DNA of 64,000 nucleotides from Pedobacter sp. FW305-3-2-15-E-R2A2. GTDB taxonomy: Bacteria > Bacteroidota > Bacteroidia > Sphingobacteriales > Sphingobacteriaceae. Below the pieces are notes generated by a model. The model searched no databases and was not told the origin of the DNA. It saw only the letters and a program-made list of their open reading frames with translations. The position numbers were made by a program, and so were the translations under genes. The stretch is taken from positions 2,914,001-2,978,000 of the forward strand of contig NZ_CP151803.1 in the NCBI RefSeq assembly GCF_038446955.1, in the 5' to 3' direction. This document shows, piece after piece, positions 48,201-56,672 of the stretch; positions within the stretch are counted from its first letter, which is position 1, and every line of letters starts with the position of its first letter.

Positions 48201-48282
48201 AGGAAATGGCGACAGAGCGATCTATAATTTTACTACGCCTACTTCACGCTCCATCGGTTTTTCACTGAAATTAGGTTTCTAA
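45262..48282 (+). CDS. SusC-family TonB-dependent transporter (susC3)
   Basis: 1006 residues with signal ending YAQT. Carboxypeptidase-like domain (LKGKVVTADQLPVPGASLRLKG), TonB region EEVVVTAIGVKREKRLLTYSSQ (the variant seen in another SusC branch), plug with SLTGKVAGVQITSTSGIAGSSSRVVIRG, then the barrel, ending SIGFSLKLGF. It is of a different subgroup from SusC1 and SusC2. No HTCS or sigma/anti-sigma gene adjoins it and no HTCS motif was found in front, so it may be read through from the second PUL. Followed by its SusD after 30 bases. Confidence 0.95.
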   Translation: MRIILSFKLACLILFQVFFCLTSYAQTNLKGKVVTADQLPVPGASLRLKGVAAVTKTDVNGNFNMTYNGASTLTVSAIGYVTKEVQLKDQTSLNITLSEDVNKLEEVVVTAIGVKREKRLLTYSSQEIKAEELSRAKEPSLLNSLTGKVAGVQITSTSGIAGSSSRVVIRGDISTQNSSPLYVIDGVPMDNSETSVGGDPAGAGISRIIDVDPNNIENVNILKGAAATALYGSRGAGGAIIITTKSGGFNKRPSINFMSDYSFEKGINPERQTTFAQGNNGVFANGEDQKTSTSWGPRMDTLKVNGALAPKYDPYDFFRTGRTFNNSLNISGGGESSSYFLSYSNFNQTGINPGNDFKRHSFLAKYTAKAYDNLTTSFQLGYSNSLQHRLPEGNSQGPIALVLYQPVSWNPYPVYNPDGTMRLFRFSRNAPLWTLDNMDNKDLVNRFLPVATVNYTPTKWLTITERVGADVSVEQIKFWENPSPAIGKAGLIRDQNINYRQINHDLLINARKQFGKLDADLLLGNNFNSIYSQAIALNANGLQIKKFYNVSGGSTVTSSEANYLERKLGFYAQANLEYDKFLILSLTGRYDGSSKLFKDEQFYPYGSAALGFIFSRFMPEKATKIMNFGKVRLSYATVGNDLVGPYALNTPYYSPSRGTAIGSTDFPFQGQAGFMQSGTLSNPYLINETLKEFETGLELKFFNNRLSFEGSYFSRKSEDGIIPSVEISAATGFSGTTVNSAVIRNRGIELFLTGTAIKTKDFNWDVSLNFSRIRNKVLEINDEKGLTNVDRFRVGYPAGVFYGAKYARSASGQILINDNGLPFTSAELGVVGDPNPDWLGGMTNTFRYKQLSLSFFFDVKGGGDVQNDFESLALFYGTSKATENRNPIVAAGVNETTGLPNTKEVSAQAYYQAVSGIYEHIIEDGSYIKLRNVSLSYNLSPSLFKKAPFKTASFTVTGRNLWIHAPDFHGPDPEVSTGGTGNGDRAIYNFTTPTSRSIGFSLKLGF

Positions 48283-48312
48283 AATTATTCACTCATTCAT
48301 AAATAGATACTC

Positions 48313-49698
48313 ATGAAAAGAATTTCGATATATATACTTTTAATGACCGCTGCCTTATTTAGCAGCTGTAAGAAAACACTTGATGTTAATGACAATCCCA
48401 ATCTGCCTACAGATGTTCAGGAATCTCTGCTGCTTGCACCGGCAGAATTGAATATTGCAGATTTCGTATATGCAGGTAATGCCAGCATCATCGTCCAATA
48501 TTTTATGCAGTCGACCGCGGCAAATCAGCCCAATCCCGGCTTTTGGAATTATAACATTTTCAACCGGGATCTGGATGGCGACTGGTTTAATATTTATGTC
48601 AGCGTATTGAAGAACCTGAAACTTTTAAACGACAAAGCGGAAGCCAGTACAAATCATAACTATGCAGGAATTGCCAAGATCTTAACGGCCTATACTTTAG
48701 GTACCGCAACAGACATATGGGGTGAGGTTCCTTATTCGCAGGCTTTCAAAGGTGCAGATAATTATAAGCCTGCTTATGATAAACAGGAGGATATTTATAA
48801 AAGCCTGCAGTCATTACTGGACCAGGCGATCTCGGATATCGGTAAAAACGCCGCAATCAAACCCGCTGGCGAGGATTATTTCTATAAAGGTGATATGAAT
48901 AAATGGAAGAAGCTGGCTTATACGCTAAAAGCACGTTATCACATGCACCTGACCAAAGCGCCGGGCTACAATGCACAGGCCCAGGCAGATCTTGCCTTAG
49001 CGGCACTGGCTCAGGGAATGGAAGCCAATGATGATGATTTGAAATTTCAATATAGCGGAGCGGCGGGTGCAGAAAGCATCCTTTATACGGTTTTCAACCC
49101 GGTGTCCACCAATCTGTTGAACCAAACCTATGTGGAAGGATTTAAAACGAGAAATGATCCACGCTTAACAAAGCTGGTAAAACCTGCGCAATCTACTGGT
49201 TTATATACTGGAAGAAGGGTAGGGACAGCGCCGGGAACGCTCTCCGAATATTCTTATCCTACAGATTTTTATGCGGGGATTGGCGCGGCGGCTTACCTGG
49301 TAAATTATACGGAGGCATTATTTCTCAAAGCGGAAGCTACCCTGATTAAATCCGGAGCCAGTCTGGCACAGCCTGTTTATCAGGAAGGCATCAGACAACA
49401 CATGCTTAAAGTTGGGGTTTCTAATCCTGAAATTACTACTTATCTTAGTTTAAGAGGCACGCTGAGCACAGGAAATGCGTTACAACGAATTATGGAGGAA
49501 AAGAGCGTTGGCAGTTTCTTTAACCTTGAAAACTACAATGACTGGAGGAGAACGGGATATCCGTCAATCACAGCGGTAGACGGTGCATTGTCTGCCATTC
49601 CAAGAAGATTACTATACCCTGAAACTGAAATGAGAACCAATCCTCAACCCCAGCAATCGGCAAAGATAACCGATAGGCTTTGGTGGGATGCGCAATAG
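48313..49698 (+). CDS. SusD-like lipoprotein, SusD_2 group (susD3)
   Basis: 461 residues, shorter than SusD1 and SusD2. Lipobox LFSSC then KKTLDVNDNPNLPTDV, the start usual for the SusD-like_2 group. AKILTAYTLGTATDIWGEVPYSQAFKG near residue 120 and YKGDMNKWKKLAYTLKARYHMHLTK near 195 are further marks of that group, as is RLWWDAQ at the C-terminus. Partner of SusC3. The following genes encode GH127 and GH43 enzymes, so the pair probably takes up arabinose-containing oligosaccharides. Confidence 0.92.
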   Translation: MKRISIYILLMTAALFSSCKKTLDVNDNPNLPTDVQESLLLAPAELNIADFVYAGNASIIVQYFMQSTAANQPNPGFWNYNIFNRDLDGDWFNIYVSVLKNLKLLNDKAEASTNHNYAGIAKILTAYTLGTATDIWGEVPYSQAFKGADNYKPAYDKQEDIYKSLQSLLDQAISDIGKNAAIKPAGEDYFYKGDMNKWKKLAYTLKARYHMHLTKAPGYNAQAQADLALAALAQGMEANDDDLKFQYSGAAGAESILYTVFNPVSTNLLNQTYVEGFKTRNDPRLTKLVKPAQSTGLYTGRRVGTAPGTLSEYSYPTDFYAGIGAAAYLVNYTEALFLKAEATLIKSGASLAQPVYQEGIRQHMLKVGVSNPEITTYLSLRGTLSTGNALQRIMEEKSVGSFFNLENYNDWRRTGYPSITAVDGALSAIPRRLLYPETEMRTNPQPQQSAKITDRLWWDAQ

Positions 49699-49732
49699 TA
49701 GAGAACGACAATATCTTTAAGAAAACACAATT

Positions 49733-52138
49733 ATGAAACTGACTAAAATGAAATCATTGCTCCTGATGCTGACCGCCGGAACCGCTGTACTTCCGGCCAG
49801 GGCACAGCAGAAGAAAGACTATCCGATACAACCTGTTGCCTTTACGCATGTCCATGTAAATGACCAGTTCTGGGCACCAAAAATGCAGGTTAATGCTTCG
49901 GTTACCATTCCTTATACTTTGCAGAAGTGTGAAGAAAATGGACGGATAGATAATTTTTTAATGGCCTCTCATGAAAAAAAAGAGGGTAAACTTTCTCAGT
50001 TTACCTTTGATGATACGGATGTATATAAAGTAATTGAGGGTGCTTCATATGCCATGCAGGTGAAGAAAGATCCGGCGATGGAGCTGTACATCGATTCATT
50101 GATTACCATCATTGGCAAAGCTCAGGAAAAGGACGGTTATTTATTTACGTTCCGCACGGCAAATGTGAAGAAACCTCATGAATGGATTGGAAGTAAAAGA
50201 TGGGAAAAGGAAGAGGACCTGAGCCATGAACTGTACAATGCCGGACATTTATACGAATCTGCAACCGCCTATTATGAGGCAACGGGTAAACGGACCTTGC
50301 TCGACATCGCCCTTAAAAATGCAGACCTGCTGGTTAAAGTTTTTGGCCCCGGAAAATTGGAGATCTATCCCGGACATCAGATTGTCGAAATTGGTCTGGT
50401 CCGTCTTTACCGCATTACAGGGAACCAGAAATACCTGGACCTGGCTAAGTTTTTTCTGGATGTGAGAGGGCCTAAGGGCGATGCATACAACCAGGCAAAT
50501 GCGAAAGTGGTTGATCAGAAGACCGCTGTAGGTCATGCCGTACGTGCCACCTATATGTATACCGGTATGGCGGATGTTGCCGCATTGACCGGTGATCAGA
50601 ATTACCTGAATGCCATCGATAAAATATGGGAGGATGTGGTCTATAAAAAGTTATACATCACTGGCGGTATCGGTGCTACAGGTGCAGGAGAAGCATTTGG
50701 CGAGGCTTACCAGTTGCCAAACATGTCTGCCTATGCAGAAACCTGTGCAGCCATCGCCAATATTTACTGGAACAGCAGAATGTTCCAGTTGCATGGTGAC
50801 GCCAAATATATGGACGTTCTGGAAAGAACACTGTACAATGGCTTGCTTTCCGGAGTGTCTTTAAGTGGCGACCGGTTTTTTTATCCGAATCCACTGGCTT
50901 CTATGCACCAGCATCAGCGTAGCGCCTGGTTTTCCTGTGCTTGTTGCATTTCCAACATGACGCGGTTTTTACCTTCGGTGCCGGGTTATGTGTATGCACA
51001 GAATAACAACGACCTCTATGTGAATTTGTTTATGAGCAATAAGGCTGATGTCAGTCTTAAAGCAACTAAGGTCTCCCTTAGCCAGACCACAGGCTATCCC
51101 TGGAATGGAAAAGTAGACATTAGCGTTAACCCTGCAAAATCGGCTAATTTTGCCCTTCATATCCGCATCCCGGGATGGGCTGCGCAGTCGCCGGTACCGG
51201 GTGACCTTTACAGCTATATGGATCCGTCTAAAGCATCTTTCAAATTATTACTTAACGGACAACCTGCTACGTATAAAATGATCAAAGGTTATGCGGTTGT
51301 GGAACGTAAATGGAAAAAAGGAGATCAGCTGACCCTTGATTTGCCAATGGAGGTAGAAAAGGTAGTGGCCAATGCAAAGGTAAAAGACGATGTGGGCAGA
51401 TTTGCTTTTCAGCGCGGACCAATCGTGTATTGCCTGGAAGGACCAGACAACAAAGACGGATTGGTTCAAAACATTATGGTCGACAAAAACGCAAAGGTAA
51501 CGACCGCATTTAACAAGGATAAATTAAACGAAATTCAGGAGATTTCCGTAGAAGGAACGGGGACCAAAAGACAGCTGAATTCAGAAGAACTGATCCAGGT
51601 AAAGCAAAAGGTGACTGCCATTCCATACTATGCCTGGGCCAATCGCGGACCGAGCGACATGACGGTTTGGATTCCCTATGAGGCTTCCTCGGCGAGGCCA
51701 CAACCTGCACCAACAATTGCTTCGTTAAGCAAGGTGAGTTCTTCTTCAGACAACTCACGTTTGCTGGAAGCGATCAGAGATCAGTACGAGCCCGCAGATT
51801 CAAAAGATACCAATTATCCGTATCTGCATTGGTGGCCAAAAAAGAACAGCACAGAATATGTGCAGTATGATTTTGCGGAAGCACATACGGTTTCAGAATC
51901 AGGTGTTTATTGGTACGACGATCAACCTTGGGGAGGCTGCAAGATCCCGCTTTCCTATAAGCTATTGTACTTGAAAGAAGGCAAATGGCTGCCGGTTGAA
52001 GTCATCACTGACTCAGGAATCGCTAAAGACCAGTTTAATGTGATTAAGTTTAAACCAGTAAATACCAAAGCGCTGAAACTTGAGGTTCAACTCCCACTGG
52101 AACAATCCTCGGGCATTCATGAATGGAAAGTGAAATGA
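49733..52138 (+). CDS. GH127 beta-L-arabinofuranosidase
   Basis: 801 residues with signal peptide ending ARAQ. GH127 fold with WAPKMQVNASVTIPYTLQKCEENGR region near residue 50 and the zinc site known from HypBA1: Glu336 and Cys338 in AYAETCAAI, Cys404 (nucleophile position) and Cys405 in SCACCISNM. An extra domain of discoidin type occupies about 670-801. HypBA1 removes beta-L-arabinofuranose from hydroxyproline-linked arabinosides; other members act on pectic side chains. A second in-frame ATG lies at residue 6. The stop overlaps the next start by four bases (ATGA). Confidence 0.93.
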   Translation: MKLTKMKSLLLMLTAGTAVLPARAQQKKDYPIQPVAFTHVHVNDQFWAPKMQVNASVTIPYTLQKCEENGRIDNFLMASHEKKEGKLSQFTFDDTDVYKVIEGASYAMQVKKDPAMELYIDSLITIIGKAQEKDGYLFTFRTANVKKPHEWIGSKRWEKEEDLSHELYNAGHLYESATAYYEATGKRTLLDIALKNADLLVKVFGPGKLEIYPGHQIVEIGLVRLYRITGNQKYLDLAKFFLDVRGPKGDAYNQANAKVVDQKTAVGHAVRATYMYTGMADVAALTGDQNYLNAIDKIWEDVVYKKLYITGGIGATGAGEAFGEAYQLPNMSAYAETCAAIANIYWNSRMFQLHGDAKYMDVLERTLYNGLLSGVSLSGDRFFYPNPLASMHQHQRSAWFSCACCISNMTRFLPSVPGYVYAQNNNDLYVNLFMSNKADVSLKATKVSLSQTTGYPWNGKVDISVNPAKSANFALHIRIPGWAAQSPVPGDLYSYMDPSKASFKLLLNGQPATYKMIKGYAVVERKWKKGDQLTLDLPMEVEKVVANAKVKDDVGRFAFQRGPIVYCLEGPDNKDGLVQNIMVDKNAKVTTAFNKDKLNEIQEISVEGTGTKRQLNSEELIQVKQKVTAIPYYAWANRGPSDMTVWIPYEASSARPQPAPTIASLSKVSSSSDNSRLLEAIRDQYEPADSKDTNYPYLHWWPKKNSTEYVQYDFAEAHTVSESGVYWYDDQPWGGCKIPLSYKLLYLKEGKWLPVEVITDSGIAKDQFNVIKFKPVNTKALKLEVQLPLEQSSGIHEWKVK

Positions 52139-55100
52139 TAAAAAAGATTTTATTTTTCCTGCTGTTCATTGGAGAAACCTGCTTTGCACAAATAAAAAAA
52201 CACCAGGACCCGGGAGCGGGCAACCCGATCATACCGGGTTATTTTGCAGATCCGACGATAAAGAAATTTGGAGATACTTATTACCTGTACGCCACCACCG
52301 ATGGAAACGGTGGTGGCTTTGGGCCATCCCAGGTATGGATTTCTAAGGATTTTGTGAACTGGAGTCTGCAGGACATGAACTGGCCAACCACACATCATTA
52401 CTGGGCACCGGATGTGACGCAGGCAAAGGACGGAATGTACTACCTGTACTATTGCCAGCCTGTCGAGATCTTTGGCGCGAAATCATCGTCGCCTGTCGGT
52501 CCCTGGACATCCCTGTTGCCAGCTGGCGAACCTGTAGTCCGTAATTTTCTGGTGCCCGATGTGATTACCCTCGATGGTCAGACGTTCAGGGACGACGATG
52601 ATCAAATGTACTTTTTCTGGGGTACATGGGGCATTTATCCCAACCACGGTTGCGGAGTCGGTCTGTTTAACGCAGATATGAAATCTTTTGCCCGGTTGGA
52701 TAAGATTCCAAACACGATAGCCAAAGATTTCTTTGAAGCTCCCTTTATGTTCAAGCGGAATGGGATGTATTACCTGACCTATTCGTCGGGAAGATGTGAA
52801 GATGATACGTATAGGGTGCAATATGCGGTCAGCAAAACGGGACCGATGGGGCCTTTTGAATACGGAAAAAATAACCCCATTCTTGTGACCAGCGCAGATG
52901 GCACGGTCCATGGGCCGGGTCACCAATCTGTATTACAGGAGGGAAAGGATTTTTACCTCGTTTACCATCGTCACAACAATCCTCATTCCGGTGGGGGATA
53001 CCACAGACAGGTTGCAGCCGATAAATTGGTCTTTGACGCGGATGGAAATATCGAAAAACTGATTCCGAGCCACAATGGAGTAGGTTATCTGGCTAAAAAT
53101 GCCAACGCTTTTCCGGACCTGCTGTTTGGCGCAAAGGTAACGGCCTCCTCCTCATATAGTGAGGAATTTAAGCCGGAGTTTGCAGTAGACCAGAACAATG
53201 GCACTTTATGGAAACCTGAACACAATTCAGCAGCATCCTTTTTGAGCGTTGATATGGGAGCTGTTAAGCAGATCAAAAGTGTGCACACCCAGTTTGAATA
53301 TGCAACCTGGTATTACCAGTACCTGATCGAATCTTCATTAGATGGGGTTAAGTGGGTGGTCTTTGCTGATCAGCGCAACAATACCACACATGGCAGCCCG
53401 ATGATCGATATTGGGAATGTAAAAGCAAGGTATCTGCGAATCACCATTTTGAATACGGAATATCCGGGTTTGAATAAAGCAATCTGGAACTTTAAGGCTT
53501 TTGAGAACGACAGCTACCATCCTAAAATGTTGGTGGAAGCGAAAAAACCTTCAGCACTGACGACTTTAAAACCCGGAGGACTATTGATAGACCTGGATGC
53601 GGATGCCATGGAGATCGGTACTGCAGTAAAAGAGTGGCACAATAAAGGCAAGCTGGGCGGACAGTTTTTTACTGATAAAGGTCTCTCTCCTTCGGTAGAA
53701 ATGCTGGCCGGAAGAAAAGCCATCGTTTTTCCCGGTAAATCAAGTATGACTGCCGACTTCAAAGCTCCGGAATCCATGCTGGGCAACAGTAGTTTTTCGG
53801 TTGCCATGTGGGTTTATAATGAGTCCATCCAGGACGAAGAACCGGTGTTGTCCTGGACAAGGAGAGGTGGCATAGACATTACCAATGCCAGTATCGGCTA
53901 TGGAAGCAATAAACGCTTCGGCGCAGCAGCCCATTGGGGATGGCCGGATATGGCTTATCAAACCCTGCCTGAAGCAGGAAAATGGCATCATATTGCAGTG
54001 GTCTTTGACGGGACAAATGAAAAGCTGTATGTGGATGGCATATTGGATCATCAGGAGCTAAAAATGTTGTTTATCGCCAATCTGAAAAACTTTATGCTCG
54101 GCAGGAATGATGATGCTACTGCTTTTTTCTCAGGCGCGATCTCCTCATTGAAAGTTTATGATGTACCGCTTAGCGAGGCTGAAGTGATTGCCCTTTCTAA
54201 GGAACCAGGTAAATCTGATATTGCGGTTTATCTGGATGCAGCTAAGTTAAACTATGGGCCGCTAAACAACTGGAAAAATGAAGGTTATCTTCCCGGTGAT
54301 TTAAATGACCTGTCTGACCAGACTTTTGTAAATGATCTTTCGGCTAAGCTGGCTGTTCAGGTAAAAGAAAATGCACAAACCGTACTTGCTGAGCGATGGA
54401 ATACCTTGCTGGAGCGACTCGGGAAGGAGCGGAGTTCCTATAGTATGGTTGCTGTGCTGGCGGCTAAACAATTTGGAGACCTAAAATGGCATCAGCTTAC
54501 AAAAGTTTACAACAAGGCAGGTGTACAGACCTATATAGACGGCGTGCTGAATCCCTCAAAGGATTTTGAAGGTCCGTTTTTGAAACCGGATGTTGCTGTA
54601 AATGGGATTGCTTCCATTGTCGTTTACGATCATGAGCTGAGTGCATTGGCCATCACAGGTTTATATCAGAAATGGAAAGAAAATACCCCTGTGTCAGCAA
54701 CAGTCGCTTCTTTTGAAAAGCAACCCATCGCTTTAAGTCCGGGACTGGTACGCCTGTCTGCGGCTGAGGTTCAGCTTCCCGGAGGGATGCTTCAGTATGA
54801 TTATTCGGCAACAGACGACAAAGGCCAGGTACATCGTTCCGGCTGGATCAACAACAAGGAGTATACAGATTTTAAAGTAGCCGGGAACAGATCTTATCGC
54901 TATACCCTGAAAGTAAGAGACAGTTATGGCAATGTGACTTTACCTGCAAGTCCTGTAAAGGTTTCGACAGCACCCGGTCTTTTTAAGATATATCAGGATG
55001 ATTTTAGTGTGGCTAAAGATTATTTAAAAGGCACCACTACATCAATCTGGGCTGGATTACTGGGAAAAGCAGATCTGGCAAAAACGGAAAACGGTACTTT

Positions 55101-55593
55101 GACTTTGGCTTCCACCGATACGAAATGGGATGGCAATGAGAACAAAGGGCCGTTTTTGTATCAGCAGATCACTGGCGATTTTATCGCAGAGGTAACGGTA
55201 GCTGATGTCAGCGGACTGAAAGAAAAGAAAGCCAACGGTGCCAATGATGCGGGATTGATGGTTCTGGGCGATCAGGACCTTCTTTTACAGAATAGCATTT
55301 TTCCGGGTTGGGGCGTTGGAAACATGGTGACCAGTCTGGATAAAAACGGACGTGTGCAGACCAATAATGCAGCTGCATGGGGTTTTTACAAACACCTGCA
55401 AATTCAACGCAGTGCTAATGTGTTTTATCTGCGTGGGAGCAGTGATGGTGTAATCTGGAATGATTTACCTGGTAGCCCGATCGATCGGCCGGACCTTGGT
55501 CCGGTGCTAAAAGTGGGGGTATATCAAGCCACTTACGGAACGCAAAGCGGATATGGTTCTTTCCGCGATTTTAAGATCATTCAAAAGAAATAA
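52135..55593 (+). CDS. Large multidomain GH43 (GH43, F5/8 type C, LamG-like, DUF1349-like)
   Basis: 1152 residues from the ATG at 52135, coupled to GH127 by an ATGA overlap and giving a proper signal peptide (MIKKILFFLLFIGETCFAQ). GH43 domain about 30-320: Asp39 in YFADPTIK, Asp142 in VPDVITLDGQTF, Glu201 in FFEAPFMFKR. Discoidin domain about 330-462 (VTASSSYSEEFKPEFAVDQNNG). LamG domain about 480-690 (FSVAMWVYNESI, WHHIAVVFDGTNEKLYVDG). A second, shorter LamG-like part follows at about 695-870, an immunoglobulin-like stretch, and a C-terminal jelly roll like DUF1349 at about 960-1152. One catalytic domain with four accessory domains suggests action on a complex insoluble or cell-wall-bound substrate. 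Likely alpha-L-arabinofuranosidase. Confidence 0.88.
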   Translation: MIKKILFFLLFIGETCFAQIKKHQDPGAGNPIIPGYFADPTIKKFGDTYYLYATTDGNGGGFGPSQVWISKDFVNWSLQDMNWPTTHHYWAPDVTQAKDGMYYLYYCQPVEIFGAKSSSPVGPWTSLLPAGEPVVRNFLVPDVITLDGQTFRDDDDQMYFFWGTWGIYPNHGCGVGLFNADMKSFARLDKIPNTIAKDFFEAPFMFKRNGMYYLTYSSGRCEDDTYRVQYAVSKTGPMGPFEYGKNNPILVTSADGTVHGPGHQSVLQEGKDFYLVYHRHNNPHSGGGYHRQVAADKLVFDADGNIEKLIPSHNGVGYLAKNANAFPDLLFGAKVTASSSYSEEFKPEFAVDQNNGTLWKPEHNSAASFLSVDMGAVKQIKSVHTQFEYATWYYQYLIESSLDGVKWVVFADQRNNTTHGSPMIDIGNVKARYLRITILNTEYPGLNKAIWNFKAFENDSYHPKMLVEAKKPSALTTLKPGGLLIDLDADAMEIGTAVKEWHNKGKLGGQFFTDKGLSPSVEMLAGRKAIVFPGKSSMTADFKAPESMLGNSSFSVAMWVYNESIQDEEPVLSWTRRGGIDITNASIGYGSNKRFGAAAHWGWPDMAYQTLPEAGKWHHIAVVFDGTNEKLYVDGILDHQELKMLFIANLKNFMLGRNDDATAFFSGAISSLKVYDVPLSEAEVIALSKEPGKSDIAVYLDAAKLNYGPLNNWKNEGYLPGDLNDLSDQTFVNDLSAKLAVQVKENAQTVLAERWNTLLERLGKERSSYSMVAVLAAKQFGDLKWHQLTKVYNKAGVQTYIDGVLNPSKDFEGPFLKPDVAVNGIASIVVYDHELSALAITGLYQKWKENTPVSATVASFEKQPIALSPGLVRLSAAEVQLPGGMLQYDYSATDDKGQVHRSGWINNKEYTDFKVAGNRSYRYTLKVRDSYGNVTLPASPVKVSTAPGLFKIYQDDFSVAKDYLKGTTTSIWAGLLGKADLAKTENGTLTLASTDTKWDGNENKGPFLYQQITGDFIAEVTVADVSGLKEKKANGANDAGLMVLGDQDLLLQNSIFPGWGVGNMVTSLDKNGRVQTNNAAAWGFYKHLQIQRSANVFYLRGSSDGVIWNDLPGSPIDRPDLGPVLKVGVYQATYGTQSGYGSFRDFKIIQKK

Positions 55594-55634
55594 AAGCCAC
55601 CGGTCAGTTCCATCTGGCCGGTGATTTTATTTAT
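55587..55634. terminator. Bidirectional terminator
   Basis: Imperfect hairpin with stem CACCGG-CAG / CTG-CCGGTG around a 6-base loop, flanked by A-rich and T-rich sides, between the convergent GH43 and WGR genes. Confidence 0.8.
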
Positions 55635-55644
55635 CTGTCTGGCT

Positions 55645-56346
55645 TCATGCCGGCCAGCCTTTTTCATTGCTAAAGGTTTCAAATGAAAGCCTGGTAAACA
55701 AATTTTCATCTTCTGTTCCCATCTTTTTATTATAGGCTTCATCTGCCAGATATAGCAATGCTTCAAAATCCATTTCTTCCGGCATTTCAGTCGGGTCATT
55801 GAGTACCCGTTCATAATATTCTTTTCCATTTGCAACGACACAGCACCGGACGTATAGGAAATAATCCACCGAAAAATGCTTCCCATCTTTATAAGAATCC
55901 GGACCGATATTGGAAGCATAAGCAAGGCCATCAAGCTGGTATAACTTTTCTGAAAGAATTTCAGCGAATTGCTGGATGTCTTCCACTTTCATTGCGACCA
56001 GTTGTTTTAAAGCGGGTTTCATTACGGCATCGTCATCTCCGGTTTTTTTCCAATTGAAAGTGGCAATGATCTCCCAGAATAACTCCTCGTCCATTGGCCT
56101 GTAGGTTAATGCTGTCTTTTCAGGAATGGCCTGACCTGCCGATAATTCTTTGTAACCGCTGCGTTGTTTATCCAGAATCAGCTTTTCCACTTCTTTGATA
56201 CAACTACTCTCATCAGTGAACTGCTTCGTATTTTCCCTGGCTTTTGCACCCACTTTACCAAATGTAACCGTATAGCTTGCACCAGATACTTCAACCGTCC
56301 AAAGCTTGTTCGATTCTCCTTCCTGATTTAAAAAAGTTCTCTTCAT
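55645..56346 (-). CDS. WGR domain and DUF4240 protein
   Basis: 233 residues, no signal peptide, so cytoplasmic. Residues 1-75 form a WGR-type domain (KLWTVEVSGASYTVTFGKVGAKARENTKQF ... pattern with W, G and the basic residue). Residues about 85-215 match DUF4240: MDEELFWEIIATFNW, FAEILSEKLYQLDGLAYAS, DYFLYVRCCVVANGKEYYERVLNDP. WGR domains bind nucleic acid or protein in some systems; DUF4240 is found in immunity and housekeeping proteins of unknown role. It is the only gene here with no visible link to carbohydrate use and stands alone on the opposite strand. Confidence 0.78.
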   Translation of the reverse strand: MKRTFLNQEGESNKLWTVEVSGASYTVTFGKVGAKARENTKQFTDESSCIKEVEKLILDKQRSGYKELSAGQAIPEKTALTYRPMDEELFWEIIATFNWKKTGDDDAVMKPALKQLVAMKVEDIQQFAEILSEKLYQLDGLAYASNIGPDSYKDGKHFSVDYFLYVRCCVVANGKEYYERVLNDPTEMPEEMDFEALLYLADEAYNKKMGTEDENLFTRLSFETFSNEKGWPA

Positions 56347-56529
56347 CGGTAATTAGTTTTATCGTTTATACGCCTAAAGTAAAATTAATTTCTTTGATAC
56401 GCTAATCAAAGCGGAAAAAGACATCCGCTTTAATCGAACAGGATATTTTTGACCGGAGATATTGCCTTTATTTTGCAGATACTACTTGTATTTTAACAAT
56501 TGGATAGGGAAGCTTATTTATAGCAATTA

Positions 56530-56552
56530 ATAAACGTTAACTTGACGTATAT
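56530..56552. promoter_or_regulatory. Proposed AraR operator 5 (before the AraC-type gene)
   Basis: Arms ATAAACGT (56530-56537) and ACGTATAT (56545-56552), 7-base spacer TAACTTG. It lies in the 326-base gap between the WGR gene and the AraC-type gene, just upstream of the duplicated promoter segment. The rest of that gap shows nothing else recognisable apart from that segment. Confidence 0.62.
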
Positions 56553-56625
56553 TAGCACGTGTTGACCGGATTTTAACCTGTTTGTTATTGAATTCTTGAC
56601 TACCTGTTAATATCTGTACATTAAT
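56551..56625 (+). repeat. Duplicated promoter segment, copy A (AraC-type gene)
   Basis: 75 bases aligned without gaps to copy B at 57601-57675, 58 identical. It contains two direct repeats of TTGAC-N4-T-N-TTAA, 34 bases apart, and a -7-like TACATTAA at 56617-56624. The direct repeats resemble tandem half sites of AraC-family regulators, so autoregulation is likely. Confidence 0.6.
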
Positions 56626-56672
56626 GCAGAATTGATGCTCAACAACCAAACCGTTAACCAAAACAACCGACC

